Part shown: piece by piece, positions 1 through 7,370 of the stretch
Layout of the letters: each line of letters starts with the position of its first letter
Numbering within the stretch: position 1 is the stretch's first letter
NCBI GenBank assembly: GCA_012521035.1
Contig: JAAYND010000272.1
Coordinates: 1 to 10,036, forward strand
Direction: 5' to 3'
Length of the DNA: 10,036 bases
Source of the DNA: Methanomicrobiales archaeon
Lineage (GTDB): Archaea > Halobacteriota > Methanomicrobia > Methanomicrobiales > Methanoculleaceae
Translations under genes and position numbers: made by a program
The notes under the pieces: model-generated
Databases searched by the model: none
What the model saw: the letters and a program-made list of their open reading frames with translations, nothing else
What the model was told of the DNA's origin: nothing

Positions 1-2
1 AG

Positions 3-542
3 AGACTCCGGGACAGGAAGTACTACGTTCCTGACAGCAATCCCGAGTTCATCAAGGAAGTTGAGAAGATCGGACAGACAGCTGCCCACATGTGCTTCCA
101 GTGTGGCACCTGCACCGGATCGTGCCCTTCAGCACCCCGGAGTACGTACCGCATCCGGCTGTTCATGCGAAAGATCAACCTTGGGCTGGAAGAGGAGATC
201 CTCACAGACCCGGATCTCTGGCTCTGTACCACCTGTTACAGCTGCACCGACCGGTGCCCACGGAACCTCGCACCTACCGATGCGATCATGGCGATGAGAA
301 ACCTCGCGGCCCGGCGTGATATCGTGCCGCGCAACTTCCTCAAGACAGCTCAGGCGATATATGCATCCGGCCACGGGGTTCCAAACAACGATACAAACCG
401 GGCTGCACGTGTAAAGCTCGGTCTGGATGCAGAACCTGATACGACCCATAAATACCCCGAATACCTTGAGGGTATCAGGAAGATTATGGATCACTACGGA
501 CTGAAAGAACGCGCAGACAAGATTCTGGCAGAGGAGGGATAG
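3..542 (+). CDS. hdrC: CoB-CoM heterodisulfide reductase subunit C (HdrC), 5' end outside window
   Basis: HdrC is the small iron-sulfur subunit that passes electrons from HdrA to the catalytic HdrB subunit in the cytoplasmic HdrABC complex. The frame is open from base 3, and 179 residues are visible. Family members are about 185-190 residues (from memory), so only a few N-terminal residues are missing. The first ATG inside the window (90) sits directly before the first cluster motif and would remove conserved sequence, so it is not the start. Two [4Fe-4S] motifs are clear: Cys31/34/37/41 (CFQCGTCTGSCP) and Cys75/78/81/85 (CTTCYSCTDRCP), counted from the first visible residue. This is the two-cluster pattern of the family. 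The stop codon lies four bases before the hdrB start, so the two are very likely cotranscribed. No frameshift or odd composition is seen. GlpC or other CCG-family electron-transfer subunits are unlikely given the neighbours. Confidence 0.95.
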   Translation, partial: RLRDRKYYVPDSNPEFIKEVEKIGQTAAHMCFQCGTCTGSCPSAPRSTYRIRLFMRKINLGLEEEILTDPDLWLCTTCYSCTDRCPRNLAPTDAIMAMRNLAARRDIVPRNFLKTAQAIYASGHGVPNNDTNRAARVKLGLDAEPDTTHKYPEYLEGIRKIMDHYGLKERADKILAEEG

Positions 543-546
543 AGGT

Positions 547-1437
547 ATGCGTCAGTATGCATTCTTCCTCGGGTGTATCGCCCCGAACCGGTATCCTGGT
601 ATCGAGGCATCGGCCATCAAGACCAGTGAGAAAGTCGGCATTGAACTCTTGCCTCTGAAGGGCGCAAGCTGCTGCCCGGCACCGGGTGCATTCGGTTCGA
701 TCGACCTGAACATCTGGTATGCAATGGCAGCCCGGAACGTCGTGCTCGCCGAGCAGATGGGCGTGGATATCACCCTGATCTGCAATGGGTGTTACAAGTC
801 AATCTACGAAGTCAACGAGAAACTGAAACACAACGATGAACTCCGGGACGGCGTCAACGAGGTTCTCAAAGAGATCGACATGGAGTTCAAGGGGACCATC
901 GACGTCTGGCACCTCGCTGAGCTCTACTACGACCCGAAGATCGTAGGCCTCAAGAAGATCGCCGATAGCGTCACGCGCCCCCTGACCGGTGCAAAGATAG
1001 CTGTCCACTACGGCTGTCACCTGATGAAACCCGCAAAAGAGCGGCATTTCGGGGATTCCGAGAACCCGATGTGGATTGAAGAACTCGTCGCCGCTCTTGG
1101 CGCCGAACCGGTCCAGTACCGCAACAAGATGCTCTGCTGCGGTGCCGGTGGTGGTGTCCGCGGATACGATCTCGCGCATTCACTGGATATCACGAACGAG
1201 AAGATGATCAATCTGCAGGAGGTCGGAGCCGATGCGCTGACCGAGGTCTGCCCGTTCTGTCAGCTCCAGTATGATAGAGGGCAGATCGAGATCGAGGAGA
1301 AGTTCGGCATCACCTGGGGACTTCCTGTACTGCACTACAACGAACTCCTGGGACTGGCACAGGGTATGAGCCCGGACGAGCTTGCACTCGACCTGCATGC
1401 TGTCGATGTTGAGCCATTCCTGAAGAAGATCCTGTGA
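547..1437 (+). CDS. hdrB: CoB-CoM heterodisulfide reductase subunit B (HdrB)
   Basis: HdrB is the catalytic subunit that reduces the mixed disulfide CoM-S-S-CoB to the two thiols. The family does this on two noncubane [4Fe-4S] clusters, each bound by a CCG (DUF224) motif. Both motifs are complete in the 296 residues: Cys10-X31-Cys42Cys43-X35-Cys79-X2-Cys82, and Cys157-X39-Cys197Cys198-X36-Cys235-X2-Cys238. The second includes the typical LCCGAGGG stretch. The length is normal for the stand-alone cytoplasmic HdrB. The ATG at 547 follows hdrC by four bases, and a GGAGGG ribosome site lies inside the hdrC 3' end (533-538). The product has no membrane segment, which fits the soluble HdrABC type rather than membrane-bound HdrDE, where the HdrB and HdrC parts are fused. 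hdrA follows after ten bases. Confidence 0.97.
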   Translation: MRQYAFFLGCIAPNRYPGIEASAIKTSEKVGIELLPLKGASCCPAPGAFGSIDLNIWYAMAARNVVLAEQMGVDITLICNGCYKSIYEVNEKLKHNDELRDGVNEVLKEIDMEFKGTIDVWHLAELYYDPKIVGLKKIADSVTRPLTGAKIAVHYGCHLMKPAKERHFGDSENPMWIEELVAALGAEPVQYRNKMLCCGAGGGVRGYDLAHSLDITNEKMINLQEVGADALTEVCPFCQLQYDRGQIEIEEKFGITWGLPVLHYNELLGLAQGMSPDELALDLHAVDVEPFLKKIL

Positions 1438-1441
1438 GGTG
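1436..1441 (+). promoter_or_regulatory. Ribosome binding site that fixes the hdrA start
   Basis: GAGGTG overlaps the hdrB stop codon and ends six bases before ATG 1448. It overlaps the competing GTG codon at 1439, so that GTG cannot be served by it. Confidence 0.75.
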
Positions 1442-1447
1442 CAAAAT

Positions 1448-3469
1448 ATGGCAGAAGTCAAGAAATACGAAGAGCCAAGAATTGGCGTTTTTGTGTGCCA
1501 CTGTGGTACCAATATCGCGGGCTCCATTGACGTCAAAGCGGTAATGGAGTATGCGAGCACGCTCCCAAATGTCGTCATCGCTGACGACTACCAGTATATG
1601 TGCTCGACCCCCGGTCAGAACAAGATCGCGGAGGCCATCGAAGAGCAGAAACTGACCGGAGTCGTCGTCGCGGCGTGTTCACCCCGTCTGCACGAACCCA
1701 CATTCCGTGCTGCAACCAAAGAGGGTGGCTTAAACCCCTTCCGGTTTGAGATGGCAAACATCCGCGAGCAGAACTCGTGGGTGCACATGCACCAGCCCGA
1801 GGAGGCCACCGCAAAAGCGAAGGATGCAGTCCGGATCGCTGTAGCAAAGGCATCTCTCCTTGAGGATCTCATTCCAAAGAGCGTCCCCGTGGAGCAGGCA
1901 GCGATGGTCGTCGGCGGCGGTGTCGGCGGCATGCAGGCAGCCCTTGACCTTGCGAGCGCTGGCATCAAGACTTATCTTGTAGAGAAAGATCCCACCATCG
2001 GTGGCAGGATGTCCCAGCTCGACAAGACATTCCCGACACTGGACTGCTCCCAGTGTATCCTTACTCCGAAGATGGTGGATGTCTTCCGGCATGAGAACAT
2101 CGAACTCCTCACCTACACCGAGGTTGAGGCGGTCGAGGGCTACATCGGCAACTTCGACGTGACCCTCCGGAAGAAGGCACGTGGTGTCCTCACCACCGAG
2201 GAGGCAGAAGCCCGCGGATTCGTCGGCGGCGGCTGTAACGGATGCGGCGACTGTGAAGATGTCTGTCCGGTTATCAGACCAAACCCCTTCGAGCTCGGCA
2301 TGTCGCCGATGAAGGCGATCTACATCTACCACCCGCAGGTCTCACCGTTGATCTACACAATCGACTTTGACTCCTGTGTCAAGTGTGGTCTCTGTGTCGA
2401 TGTCTGTGGAGATAAGAAGGCTATCGACCTCAATGCAGTAGATGAGTTTGAGACCGTCAAGGTTGGCACCATCGTCCTCGCTACGGGATACGATATCTTC
2501 CCGGTCGAGGAGAAACACGAGTGGGGTTACAAGAACTACGATAACGTCATCACGAGCCTCGAGTTCGAGCGCCTGATCTGTGCATCCGGTCCGACCGGCG
2601 GCCACCTCATCCGGCCAAGCGACGGCGCAACCCCGAAGAGGGTTGGATTCGTCCTCTGTGCGGGATCTCGTGACAATACCGGCGTCGGCAAGCCCTACTG
2701 CTCGCGGTTCTGCTGCATGTACTCGCTCAAGCACGCCCACCAGATCATCGAGAAGATCCCCGGTGCTGTGCCCTACATCTTCTACATGGACATCCGGTCC
2801 TTCGGAAAGATGTACGAGGAGTTCTACTACCGTATCCAGGACGAGGGTGCAAAGTTCATCCGCGGCAGGGTTGCAAACATCCTGGAAGACCCGGTGACCA
2901 AGAACCTCCACGTCAACACAGAGGATACGCTACTCGGCCGACCCATCGATGTAGAAGTCGATATGGTCGTGCTCGCAGCAGCCGTCCAGCCCTCCGAGAA
3001 GACCGAAGCAACACGGAGACTCTTCGGCGTCTCCTGCTCACAGGATGGCTGGCTCCTTGAGGCACACCCGAAACTGAACCCCTGTGGTACAACCACTGCC
3101 GGTGTCTACCTCGCCGGTGTCTGCCAGGGACCAAAGGATATTCCCGACACGGTCGCCCAGGCAGAGGGTGCAGCATCCGCAGCGTCCATCCCGATTCACC
3201 GGGGTGAGGTGGAGCTCGAACCCTACTTCGCCGTCTGTCTTGAGGACATATGCGCCGGATGTGGAATGTGTGTCAACCTCTGTCCCTACCAGGCTCTCGC
3301 ACTCGTCGAGAAGGATGGTCGCAGGGTCATGCAGGTCACCGAAGCCAAGTGTAAGGGTTGCGGTACCTGCGGCGGGTTCTGCCCTGGCGGCGCGATCAGG
3401 ATGCAGCACTTCACAACACCGCAGATCGTAGCGCAGATCGATGCATTCCTGCTTGGAGGTGAACAGTAA
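1448..3469 (+). CDS. hdrA: CoB-CoM heterodisulfide reductase subunit A (HdrA), electron-bifurcating flavoprotein
   Basis: HdrA carries the FAD that splits electron pairs from MvhD between ferredoxin (low potential) and HdrB/HdrC (heterodisulfide). Visible parts of the 673 residues, in order: an N-terminal domain with VCHCG (Cys17, Cys19); a dinucleotide-binding glycine motif GGGVGG at 156-161, followed by a DCSQC pair; an inserted two-cluster ferredoxin-like region (Cys motifs at 263-274 and 310-320); the cysteine set Cys404, Cys418, Cys422, Cys423 (YCSRFCC), whose spacing matches the ligands of the thioredoxin-reductase-domain cluster in known HdrA; and a C-terminal ferredoxin with CAGCGMCVNLCP (602-613) and CKGCGTCGGFCP (635-646). 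The conserved YCSRFCC cysteine is encoded as Cys (TGC), not selenocysteine. The second inserted motif ends in Cys-Gly instead of Cys-Pro. I chose ATG 1448 over in-frame GTG 1439 because GAGGTG (1436-1441) sits six bases before it. Confidence 0.97.
   Translation: MAEVKKYEEPRIGVFVCHCGTNIAGSIDVKAVMEYASTLPNVVIADDYQYMCSTPGQNKIAEAIEEQKLTGVVVAACSPRLHEPTFRAATKEGGLNPFRFEMANIREQNSWVHMHQPEEATAKAKDAVRIAVAKASLLEDLIPKSVPVEQAAMVVGGGVGGMQAALDLASAGIKTYLVEKDPTIGGRMSQLDKTFPTLDCSQCILTPKMVDVFRHENIELLTYTEVEAVEGYIGNFDVTLRKKARGVLTTEEAEARGFVGGGCNGCGDCEDVCPVIRPNPFELGMSPMKAIYIYHPQVSPLIYTIDFDSCVKCGLCVDVCGDKKAIDLNAVDEFETVKVGTIVLATGYDIFPVEEKHEWGYKNYDNVITSLEFERLICASGPTGGHLIRPSDGATPKRVGFVLCAGSRDNTGVGKPYCSRFCCMYSLKHAHQIIEKIPGAVPYIFYMDIRSFGKMYEEFYYRIQDEGAKFIRGRVANILEDPVTKNLHVNTEDTLLGRPIDVEVDMVVLAAAVQPSEKTEATRRLFGVSCSQDGWLLEAHPKLNPCGTTTAGVYLAGVCQGPKDIPDTVAQAEGAASAASIPIHRGEVELEPYFAVCLEDICAGCGMCVNLCPYQALALVEKDGRRVMQVTEAKCKGCGTCGGFCPGGAIRMQHFTTPQIVAQIDAFLLGGEQ
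3455..3462 (+). promoter_or_regulatory. Ribosome binding site that fixes the mvhD start
   Basis: GGAGGTGA matches the archaeal anti-Shine-Dalgarno sequence and lies inside the 3' end of hdrA, eight bases before ATG 3471. It supports that start over the upstream in-frame ATG 3441, which would add ten residues unlike the family and has no such site. Confidence 0.8.
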
Positions 3470-3470
3470 A

Positions 3471-3896
3471 ATGGCAGACGAGAACTGGAAACCAAAGATC
3501 ATCGCCATCATCTGCAACTGGTGTTCCTACGCCGGTGCAGATCTTGCCGGCAGCGCCCGTACCCAGTACCCAACCGACATCCGTGCCATCCGTGTGATGT
3601 GCACAGGCCGGGTCGACCCGCTCTTCATCATGAAGGCATTCCAGGATGGGGCAGACGGCGTGCTGGTCTCCGGCTGCCACTTTGGCGATTGCCACTACCT
3701 TGAGGGCAACTATAAAGCAGCCAAGAGGATGTTCCTCTTGAAGAGTGTCCTCAAGAATATCGGTCTTGACGATAAACGTCTCCGGATGACCTTTGTCTCT
3801 GCATCTGAGGGTGCAAAGTGGGCGAAGGTCATTGAAGACGTCGTCGATACCATCACTGAGCTTGGCCCAAGCCCGCTCAATGAATTTGCCAGATAA
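3471..3896 (+). CDS. mvhD: F420-non-reducing hydrogenase/heterodisulfide reductase iron-sulfur subunit D (MvhD)
   Basis: MvhD is a small [2Fe-2S] protein that docks on HdrA and hands it electrons from a partner oxidoreductase. The 141 residues match the usual size of about 140. They show the family's cysteines at Cys15 and Cys18 (CNWC), Cys44 (VMCTGRVDP) and Cys69/Cys74 (GCHFGDCHY). The start at 3471 leaves one base after the hdrA stop. No mvhG or mvhA hydrogenase gene follows; formylmethanofuran dehydrogenase genes come next instead. In Methanomicrobiales, which often lack MvhAG, MvhD is thought to accept electrons from F420-reducing hydrogenase or from formate dehydrogenase FdhAB. That assignment is inference here, because no partner gene is in the window. 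A separate role from Hdr is unlikely given the near-zero gap to hdrA. Confidence 0.93.
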   Translation: MADENWKPKIIAIICNWCSYAGADLAGSARTQYPTDIRAIRVMCTGRVDPLFIMKAFQDGADGVLVSGCHFGDCHYLEGNYKAAKRMFLLKSVLKNIGLDDKRLRMTFVSASEGAKWAKVIEDVVDTITELGPSPLNEFAR

Positions 3897-3934
3897 ATAA
3901 TAATAATACAATACCAGACAGGGGATGAATAATA
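3894..3934 (+). other. AT-rich spacer between mvhD and fwdD with a TAA-triplet tract and a ribosome site
   Basis: The mvhD stop runs into repeated TAA triplets (3894-3908), a sharp AT-rich island in GC-rich DNA. GGGGATGA at 3921-3928 is the likely ribosome site for fwdD, six bases before ATG 3935. The tract could serve as a weak internal TATA element. However, a start about 25 bases downstream would cut into the ribosome site, so read-through from hdr with a possible processing site fits at least as well. I cannot decide this from sequence. Confidence 0.4.
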
Positions 3935-4336
3935 ATGGCAATCATAGTAAATCTGATCACGGGACGCTCGATCCAGCAGGGGGTGTCAATGGAGGCGGGA
4001 AAGGACAAACCCGCCTACACCGCCGCCTGCGGGATCATTGAGCTCGATCCGGCGGATTTTAAGAGACTTGGAGCTTTCCGCAACACGAACGTACGTGTAA
4101 CCAGCAGGTACGGTAGTGTCATCGTCAAGGCGGTCGAGGCGACCCAGGGGCCCCACCCCGGTGTAGCGTATATACCGATGGGGCCCTGGGCAAACATGGT
4201 GATCAATCCGGATACCTACTCAACCGGGATGCCCACATTCAAGGGCACACCTGTTGAGGTGGAGATAGCCAAGAACGAACTGATTCTCGGTTCGCTTGAG
4301 CTGGTCCGTAAGGGATGCAGGGGTGAGCTCGCATGA
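3935..4336 (+). CDS. fwdD: Formylmethanofuran dehydrogenase subunit D (FwdD/FmdD)
   Basis: FwdD is the small molybdopterin-dinucleotide-binding subunit. Together with FwdB it forms the formate-dehydrogenase-like unit that reduces CO2 to formate inside the complex. The 133 residues are the usual size and start with IVNLITGRSIQQG, a typical family opening. They continue with a beta-rich domain containing AYIPMGPWANMVI (residues about 88-100), which fits the cofactor-binding loop of the C-terminal molybdopterin oxidoreductase fold. ATG 3935 has a ribosome site at 3921-3928. The stop overlaps the fwdB start by four bases (ATGA, 4333-4336), which suggests translational coupling of the two subunits that share the cofactor. 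Sequence alone cannot separate the molybdenum (Fmd) from the tungsten (Fwd) isoform, so the symbol is a convention. Confidence 0.93.
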   Translation: MAIIVNLITGRSIQQGVSMEAGKDKPAYTAACGIIELDPADFKRLGAFRNTNVRVTSRYGSVIVKAVEATQGPHPGVAYIPMGPWANMVINPDTYSTGMPTFKGTPVEVEIAKNELILGSLELVRKGCRGELA

Positions 4337-5646
4337 CAAAGACCATAACTGACGTGATCTGTCCGTTCTGCGGGACGCTCTGTGATGACCTTGAGGTCGT
4401 CGTCAGCAAAGATGGAAAGAAACTCCTGGAGGTTTACAACGCGTGCGCCATCGGTGCCGAGAAGTTCCTCCACTCCCAGGCAGAGGACCGTCTTACCCGG
4501 CCCCGCATGAGGCAGGAAGACGGATCCTGGAAAGAGATCTCCTACGATGAGGCGATTGAGTATACCGCAAAGATACTCACTGACGCCAAAAAACCCTTGA
4601 TGTACGGCTGGAGTTCAACGAACTGTGAGGCTCAGGGGGTTGGATCCGAGATCGGGGAGTACGTCGGGGCGGTCATGGATAACACCGCGACTGTCTGCCA
4701 CGGGACATCGCTCATCGCCGTTCAGGATATCGGTATACCGAGCTGCACCCTCGGTGAGGTCAAGAACCGTGCCGACCGCATAGTTTTCTGGGGCTGCAAC
4801 CCGGCGCATGCCCACCCACGGCACATGTCACGCTACTCTATCTACCCGCGTGGATTCTTCACCGGCAAGGGGCACACAGGCCGTAAGATGGTCGTCGTCG
4901 ATCCAAGGGTCACCGACACCGCTCGTATCGCGGATGTCCACCTGCAGATCGAGCAGGGACGCGACTACGAGCTCCTCGATGCACTCCGCGTAGCCTTCAA
5001 GGGAGAGCAGCTTCCTGACGTCGTCGCCGGTATCCCGAAAGAGAAGATCATCGAGGTCGCGGATACGCTCAAGAGCGGCCGGTTTGTGATCATCTTCTTC
5101 GGTATGGGTGTGACCCAGTCACTCGGGAAGAACCACAACATCGATGCAGCAATCGCGGTCACACGTGACTTGAACGAGTACACGAAGGCCGCTATTATGC
5201 CGATGCGCGGGCACTACAACGTCACCGGTTCCGGTCAGGTCTGGGGCTGGCAGTTCGGGTTCCCCTTCGCGGTGGATCTCTCCCGCGGATTCGCCCGCTA
5301 CAACCCCGGTGAGACAACGTCTAACGACCTGCTCCGCCGGGGCGAGGTGGATGCTGTCTTCGTTCTCGGAAGCGATCCGGGTGCGCACTTCCCCTTCAGC
5401 TCCGTGAAGAAGATCTACGATCTCCCCTCGGTCGCCGTCGAACCACATGAGACACCGACCACCGAGGTCTGCAAGGTTCATGTCCCGGTCGCCTTTGTGG
5501 GCGTCGAGGTGGGCGGGTGTGCCTACCGGATGGACAACGTGCCGATCGAGACAAGAAAGGTCGTGGATGCCCCTGAGGGTATGATGACCGACGAAGAATT
5601 CCTCACGCGCGTCCTCGCACGTGTCAAAGAGATCAAGGGGATATAA
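4333..5646 (+). CDS. fwdB: Formylmethanofuran dehydrogenase subunit B (FwdB/FmdB), catalytic Mo/W subunit
   Basis: FwdB is the catalytic subunit that reduces CO2 to formate at a molybdopterin-bound tungsten or molybdenum atom. The 437 residues match the family length. An N-terminal [4Fe-4S] motif is visible: Cys10, Cys13, Cys17 and Cys38 (CPFCGTLC ... NACAIG). The metal ligand is Cys122 in TVCHGTS, followed by His123, and Arg292 lies in MRGHYNVTGS. These correspond in spacing to the active-site Cys118, His119 and Arg288 that I recall from the Methanothermobacter enzyme. The ligand codon is TGC, so this is the cysteine form, not selenocysteine. GGGGTGA at 4320-4326 precedes the ATG by six bases and lies inside fwdD. 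The fwdA start is three bases after the stop. Other molybdopterin enzymes such as FdhA are longer, so confusion is unlikely. Confidence 0.95.
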   Translation: MTKTITDVICPFCGTLCDDLEVVVSKDGKKLLEVYNACAIGAEKFLHSQAEDRLTRPRMRQEDGSWKEISYDEAIEYTAKILTDAKKPLMYGWSSTNCEAQGVGSEIGEYVGAVMDNTATVCHGTSLIAVQDIGIPSCTLGEVKNRADRIVFWGCNPAHAHPRHMSRYSIYPRGFFTGKGHTGRKMVVVDPRVTDTARIADVHLQIEQGRDYELLDALRVAFKGEQLPDVVAGIPKEKIIEVADTLKSGRFVIIFFGMGVTQSLGKNHNIDAAIAVTRDLNEYTKAAIMPMRGHYNVTGSGQVWGWQFGFPFAVDLSRGFARYNPGETTSNDLLRRGEVDAVFVLGSDPGAHFPFSSVKKIYDLPSVAVEPHETPTTEVCKVHVPVAFVGVEVGGCAYRMDNVPIETRKVVDAPEGMMTDEEFLTRVLARVKEIKGI

Positions 5647-5649
5647 GGG

Positions 5650-7359
5650 ATGACAGAATATCTTATCAAGAACGGTTTCGTCTTCGACCCGGTGCTCGGG
5701 ATCAGGGGTGACGTGGCCGACGTCGCCATGAAGGACGGTAAGATCGTCGAGACAAATGCGGTCAAGAACCCGAAGGTCATCGATGCTACCGGCCGGACCG
5801 TCATGGCAGGCGGTGTCGATATCCATGCCCACGTCGCCGGTCCGAAGGTGAACATCGGCCGGAACTTCCGGCCTGAAGACAAGCTATTCAATACCCGGCC
5901 CGGGCGCGGTGTCGAGCGGATGCAGGGCGGGTTCTCGGTGCCGACAACCATCAGGACCGGCTACAACTATGCCCGCATGGGATATACGACCGTTATGGAA
6001 GCGGCCATGCCGCCGCTGTATGCCCGGCACACCCACGAGGAGATGCGGGATACGCCGATCATCGACCAGGGCGCTTTCCCGGTCTTCGGGAATAACTGGT
6101 TCGTGCTCGAGTACCTCAAAAACAACGAGATCGAGAACGCGGCGGCCTACATCGCATGGCTCCTCCGCGCCACGAAGGGTTACGCGATCAAGGTCGTCAA
6201 CCCCGGTGGTACCGAGGCATGGGGTTGGGGCCTGAACTGTGAGAACGTCCACGACCCGGTCCCCTACTTCGATATCACCCCGGCACAGATCGTGAAAGGG
6301 CTCATCGAGGCAAACGAGTACCTGGGCCTCCCGCACTCGATGCATATCCATGCAAACAACCTCGGGAACCCCGGCAACTACACAACAACGCTCGATACCT
6401 TCAAGATCTCAGAGGGAATCAAGCCGAAGGGCCGGTTCGGTCGCGATCAGGTGATGCACCACACCCACGTCCAGTTCCACTCCTATGGAGGAGATTCCTG
6501 GGGGAACATGGAGTCCAGGGCGGATAGTATCATGGACTACGTGAACTCCCACGACAACATCACCATCGATATGGGCCAGGTGACACTCGATGAGACCACG
6601 ACCATGACCGCCGACGGACCGTTCGAGCACCACCTCACCGAACTCAACCACCTGAAGTGGGCAAACTCTGACGTGGAACTCGAGACCGCGGCGGGCGTAG
6701 TGCCGTATCTCTACAGTCCGAACATCAAGGTCTGCGCCATCCAGTGGTGCATCGGTCTTGAGCTTGCGCTGCTAGCGAAGGATCCGATGCGGGTCTTCAT
6801 CACCACCGACCACCCGAACGCCGGACCGTTCATCCGCTACCCGCGTGTCATCAAGTGGTTGATGTGCCAGGAGGCACGGGAACAGCAGCTCGACGCCTTC
6901 AAGCACAAGGATAAGGTCATCGACGCCACTCATATCGCAGGCATCGACCGCGAGCTCGACCTCTATGAGATCGCACAGATGACCCGTGCAGGCTCCGCAA
7001 AGGCACTCGGCCTCAGCGATATCTACGGCGGACTTGCGCCCGGGCTTATGGCGGATGTTGCGGTCTTTGACTTCAACCCGAACGAGCCTTACGTGCCGGA
7101 TGATATCGAGAATGCCTTCTCGAACGCTGAGCATCTCTTCAAGGCCGGCGTCCACGTCATCAACAACCACGAGATCGCTTCAAACGGAAACAAGCGGACG
7201 CTCTGGGTGGACGCAAAGGTGAATGAGAACCCGCAGGTGATGCGTGACGTCAAGGAGAAGTTCCTCCGCTACTACACCGTCACCCTGAACAATTACGAGG
7301 TCAGCGGCCACCACTACGTGCCGAACCCCTACGTGATCGAGGTCGATGCTACACAGTGA
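5650..7359 (+). CDS. fwdA: Formylmethanofuran dehydrogenase subunit A (FwdA/FmdA), zinc amidohydrolase
   Basis: FwdA condenses formate, delivered from FwdB through an internal tunnel, with methanofuran to give formylmethanofuran. It belongs to the amidohydrolase family and uses a binuclear zinc site. In the 569 residues (normal length) I see the HxH metal pair His59/His61 (DIHAHVAG), the likely carboxylated lysine Lys181 (YAIKVVNPGG), histidines in HSMHIHANN (229-237) and MHHTHVQFH (269-277), and the catalytic aspartate Asp387 in ITTDHPNAGPF. A C-terminal amidohydrolase stretch (SDIYGGLAPGLMADVAVFD, about 457-475) is typical of the superfamily. ATG 5650 follows the fwdB stop after three bases, and AAGGGG in the fwdB 3' end is the likely ribosome site. 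Dihydroorotase and dihydropyrimidinase are relatives, but the context and length settle the call. No truncation is seen. Confidence 0.96.
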   Translation: MTEYLIKNGFVFDPVLGIRGDVADVAMKDGKIVETNAVKNPKVIDATGRTVMAGGVDIHAHVAGPKVNIGRNFRPEDKLFNTRPGRGVERMQGGFSVPTTIRTGYNYARMGYTTVMEAAMPPLYARHTHEEMRDTPIIDQGAFPVFGNNWFVLEYLKNNEIENAAAYIAWLLRATKGYAIKVVNPGGTEAWGWGLNCENVHDPVPYFDITPAQIVKGLIEANEYLGLPHSMHIHANNLGNPGNYTTTLDTFKISEGIKPKGRFGRDQVMHHTHVQFHSYGGDSWGNMESRADSIMDYVNSHDNITIDMGQVTLDETTTMTADGPFEHHLTELNHLKWANSDVELETAAGVVPYLYSPNIKVCAIQWCIGLELALLAKDPMRVFITTDHPNAGPFIRYPRVIKWLMCQEAREQQLDAFKHKDKVIDATHIAGIDRELDLYEIAQMTRAGSAKALGLSDIYGGLAPGLMADVAVFDFNPNEPYVPDDIENAFSNAEHLFKAGVHVINNHEIASNGNKRTLWVDAKVNENPQVMRDVKEKFLRYYTVTLNNYEVSGHHYVPNPYVIEVDATQ

Positions 7360-7370
7360 GGTGAGAAGAG

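Noticed and set aside
90..542. ATG 90 as the true start of hdrC
   Set aside because: The frame continues to the left edge of the window, and the upstream residues are typical HdrC sequence leading into the first cluster motif.
1439..1447. GTG 1439 as the start of hdrA
   Set aside because: It overlaps the GAGGTG ribosome site that serves ATG 1448 and would have no site of its own.
1730..2332. 200-codon minus-strand open frame
   Set aside because: Antisense shadow inside hdrA, which carries all expected cluster motifs in this stretch.
3441..3470. ATG 3441 as the start of mvhD
   Set aside because: It lies inside hdrA, upstream of the strong GGAGGTGA site at 3455-3462, and adds residues not typical of the family.
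5119..5832. 237-codon minus-strand open frame
   Set aside because: Antisense shadow of fwdB and fwdA, both with intact active-site motifs. The translated product is low in recognisable structure.
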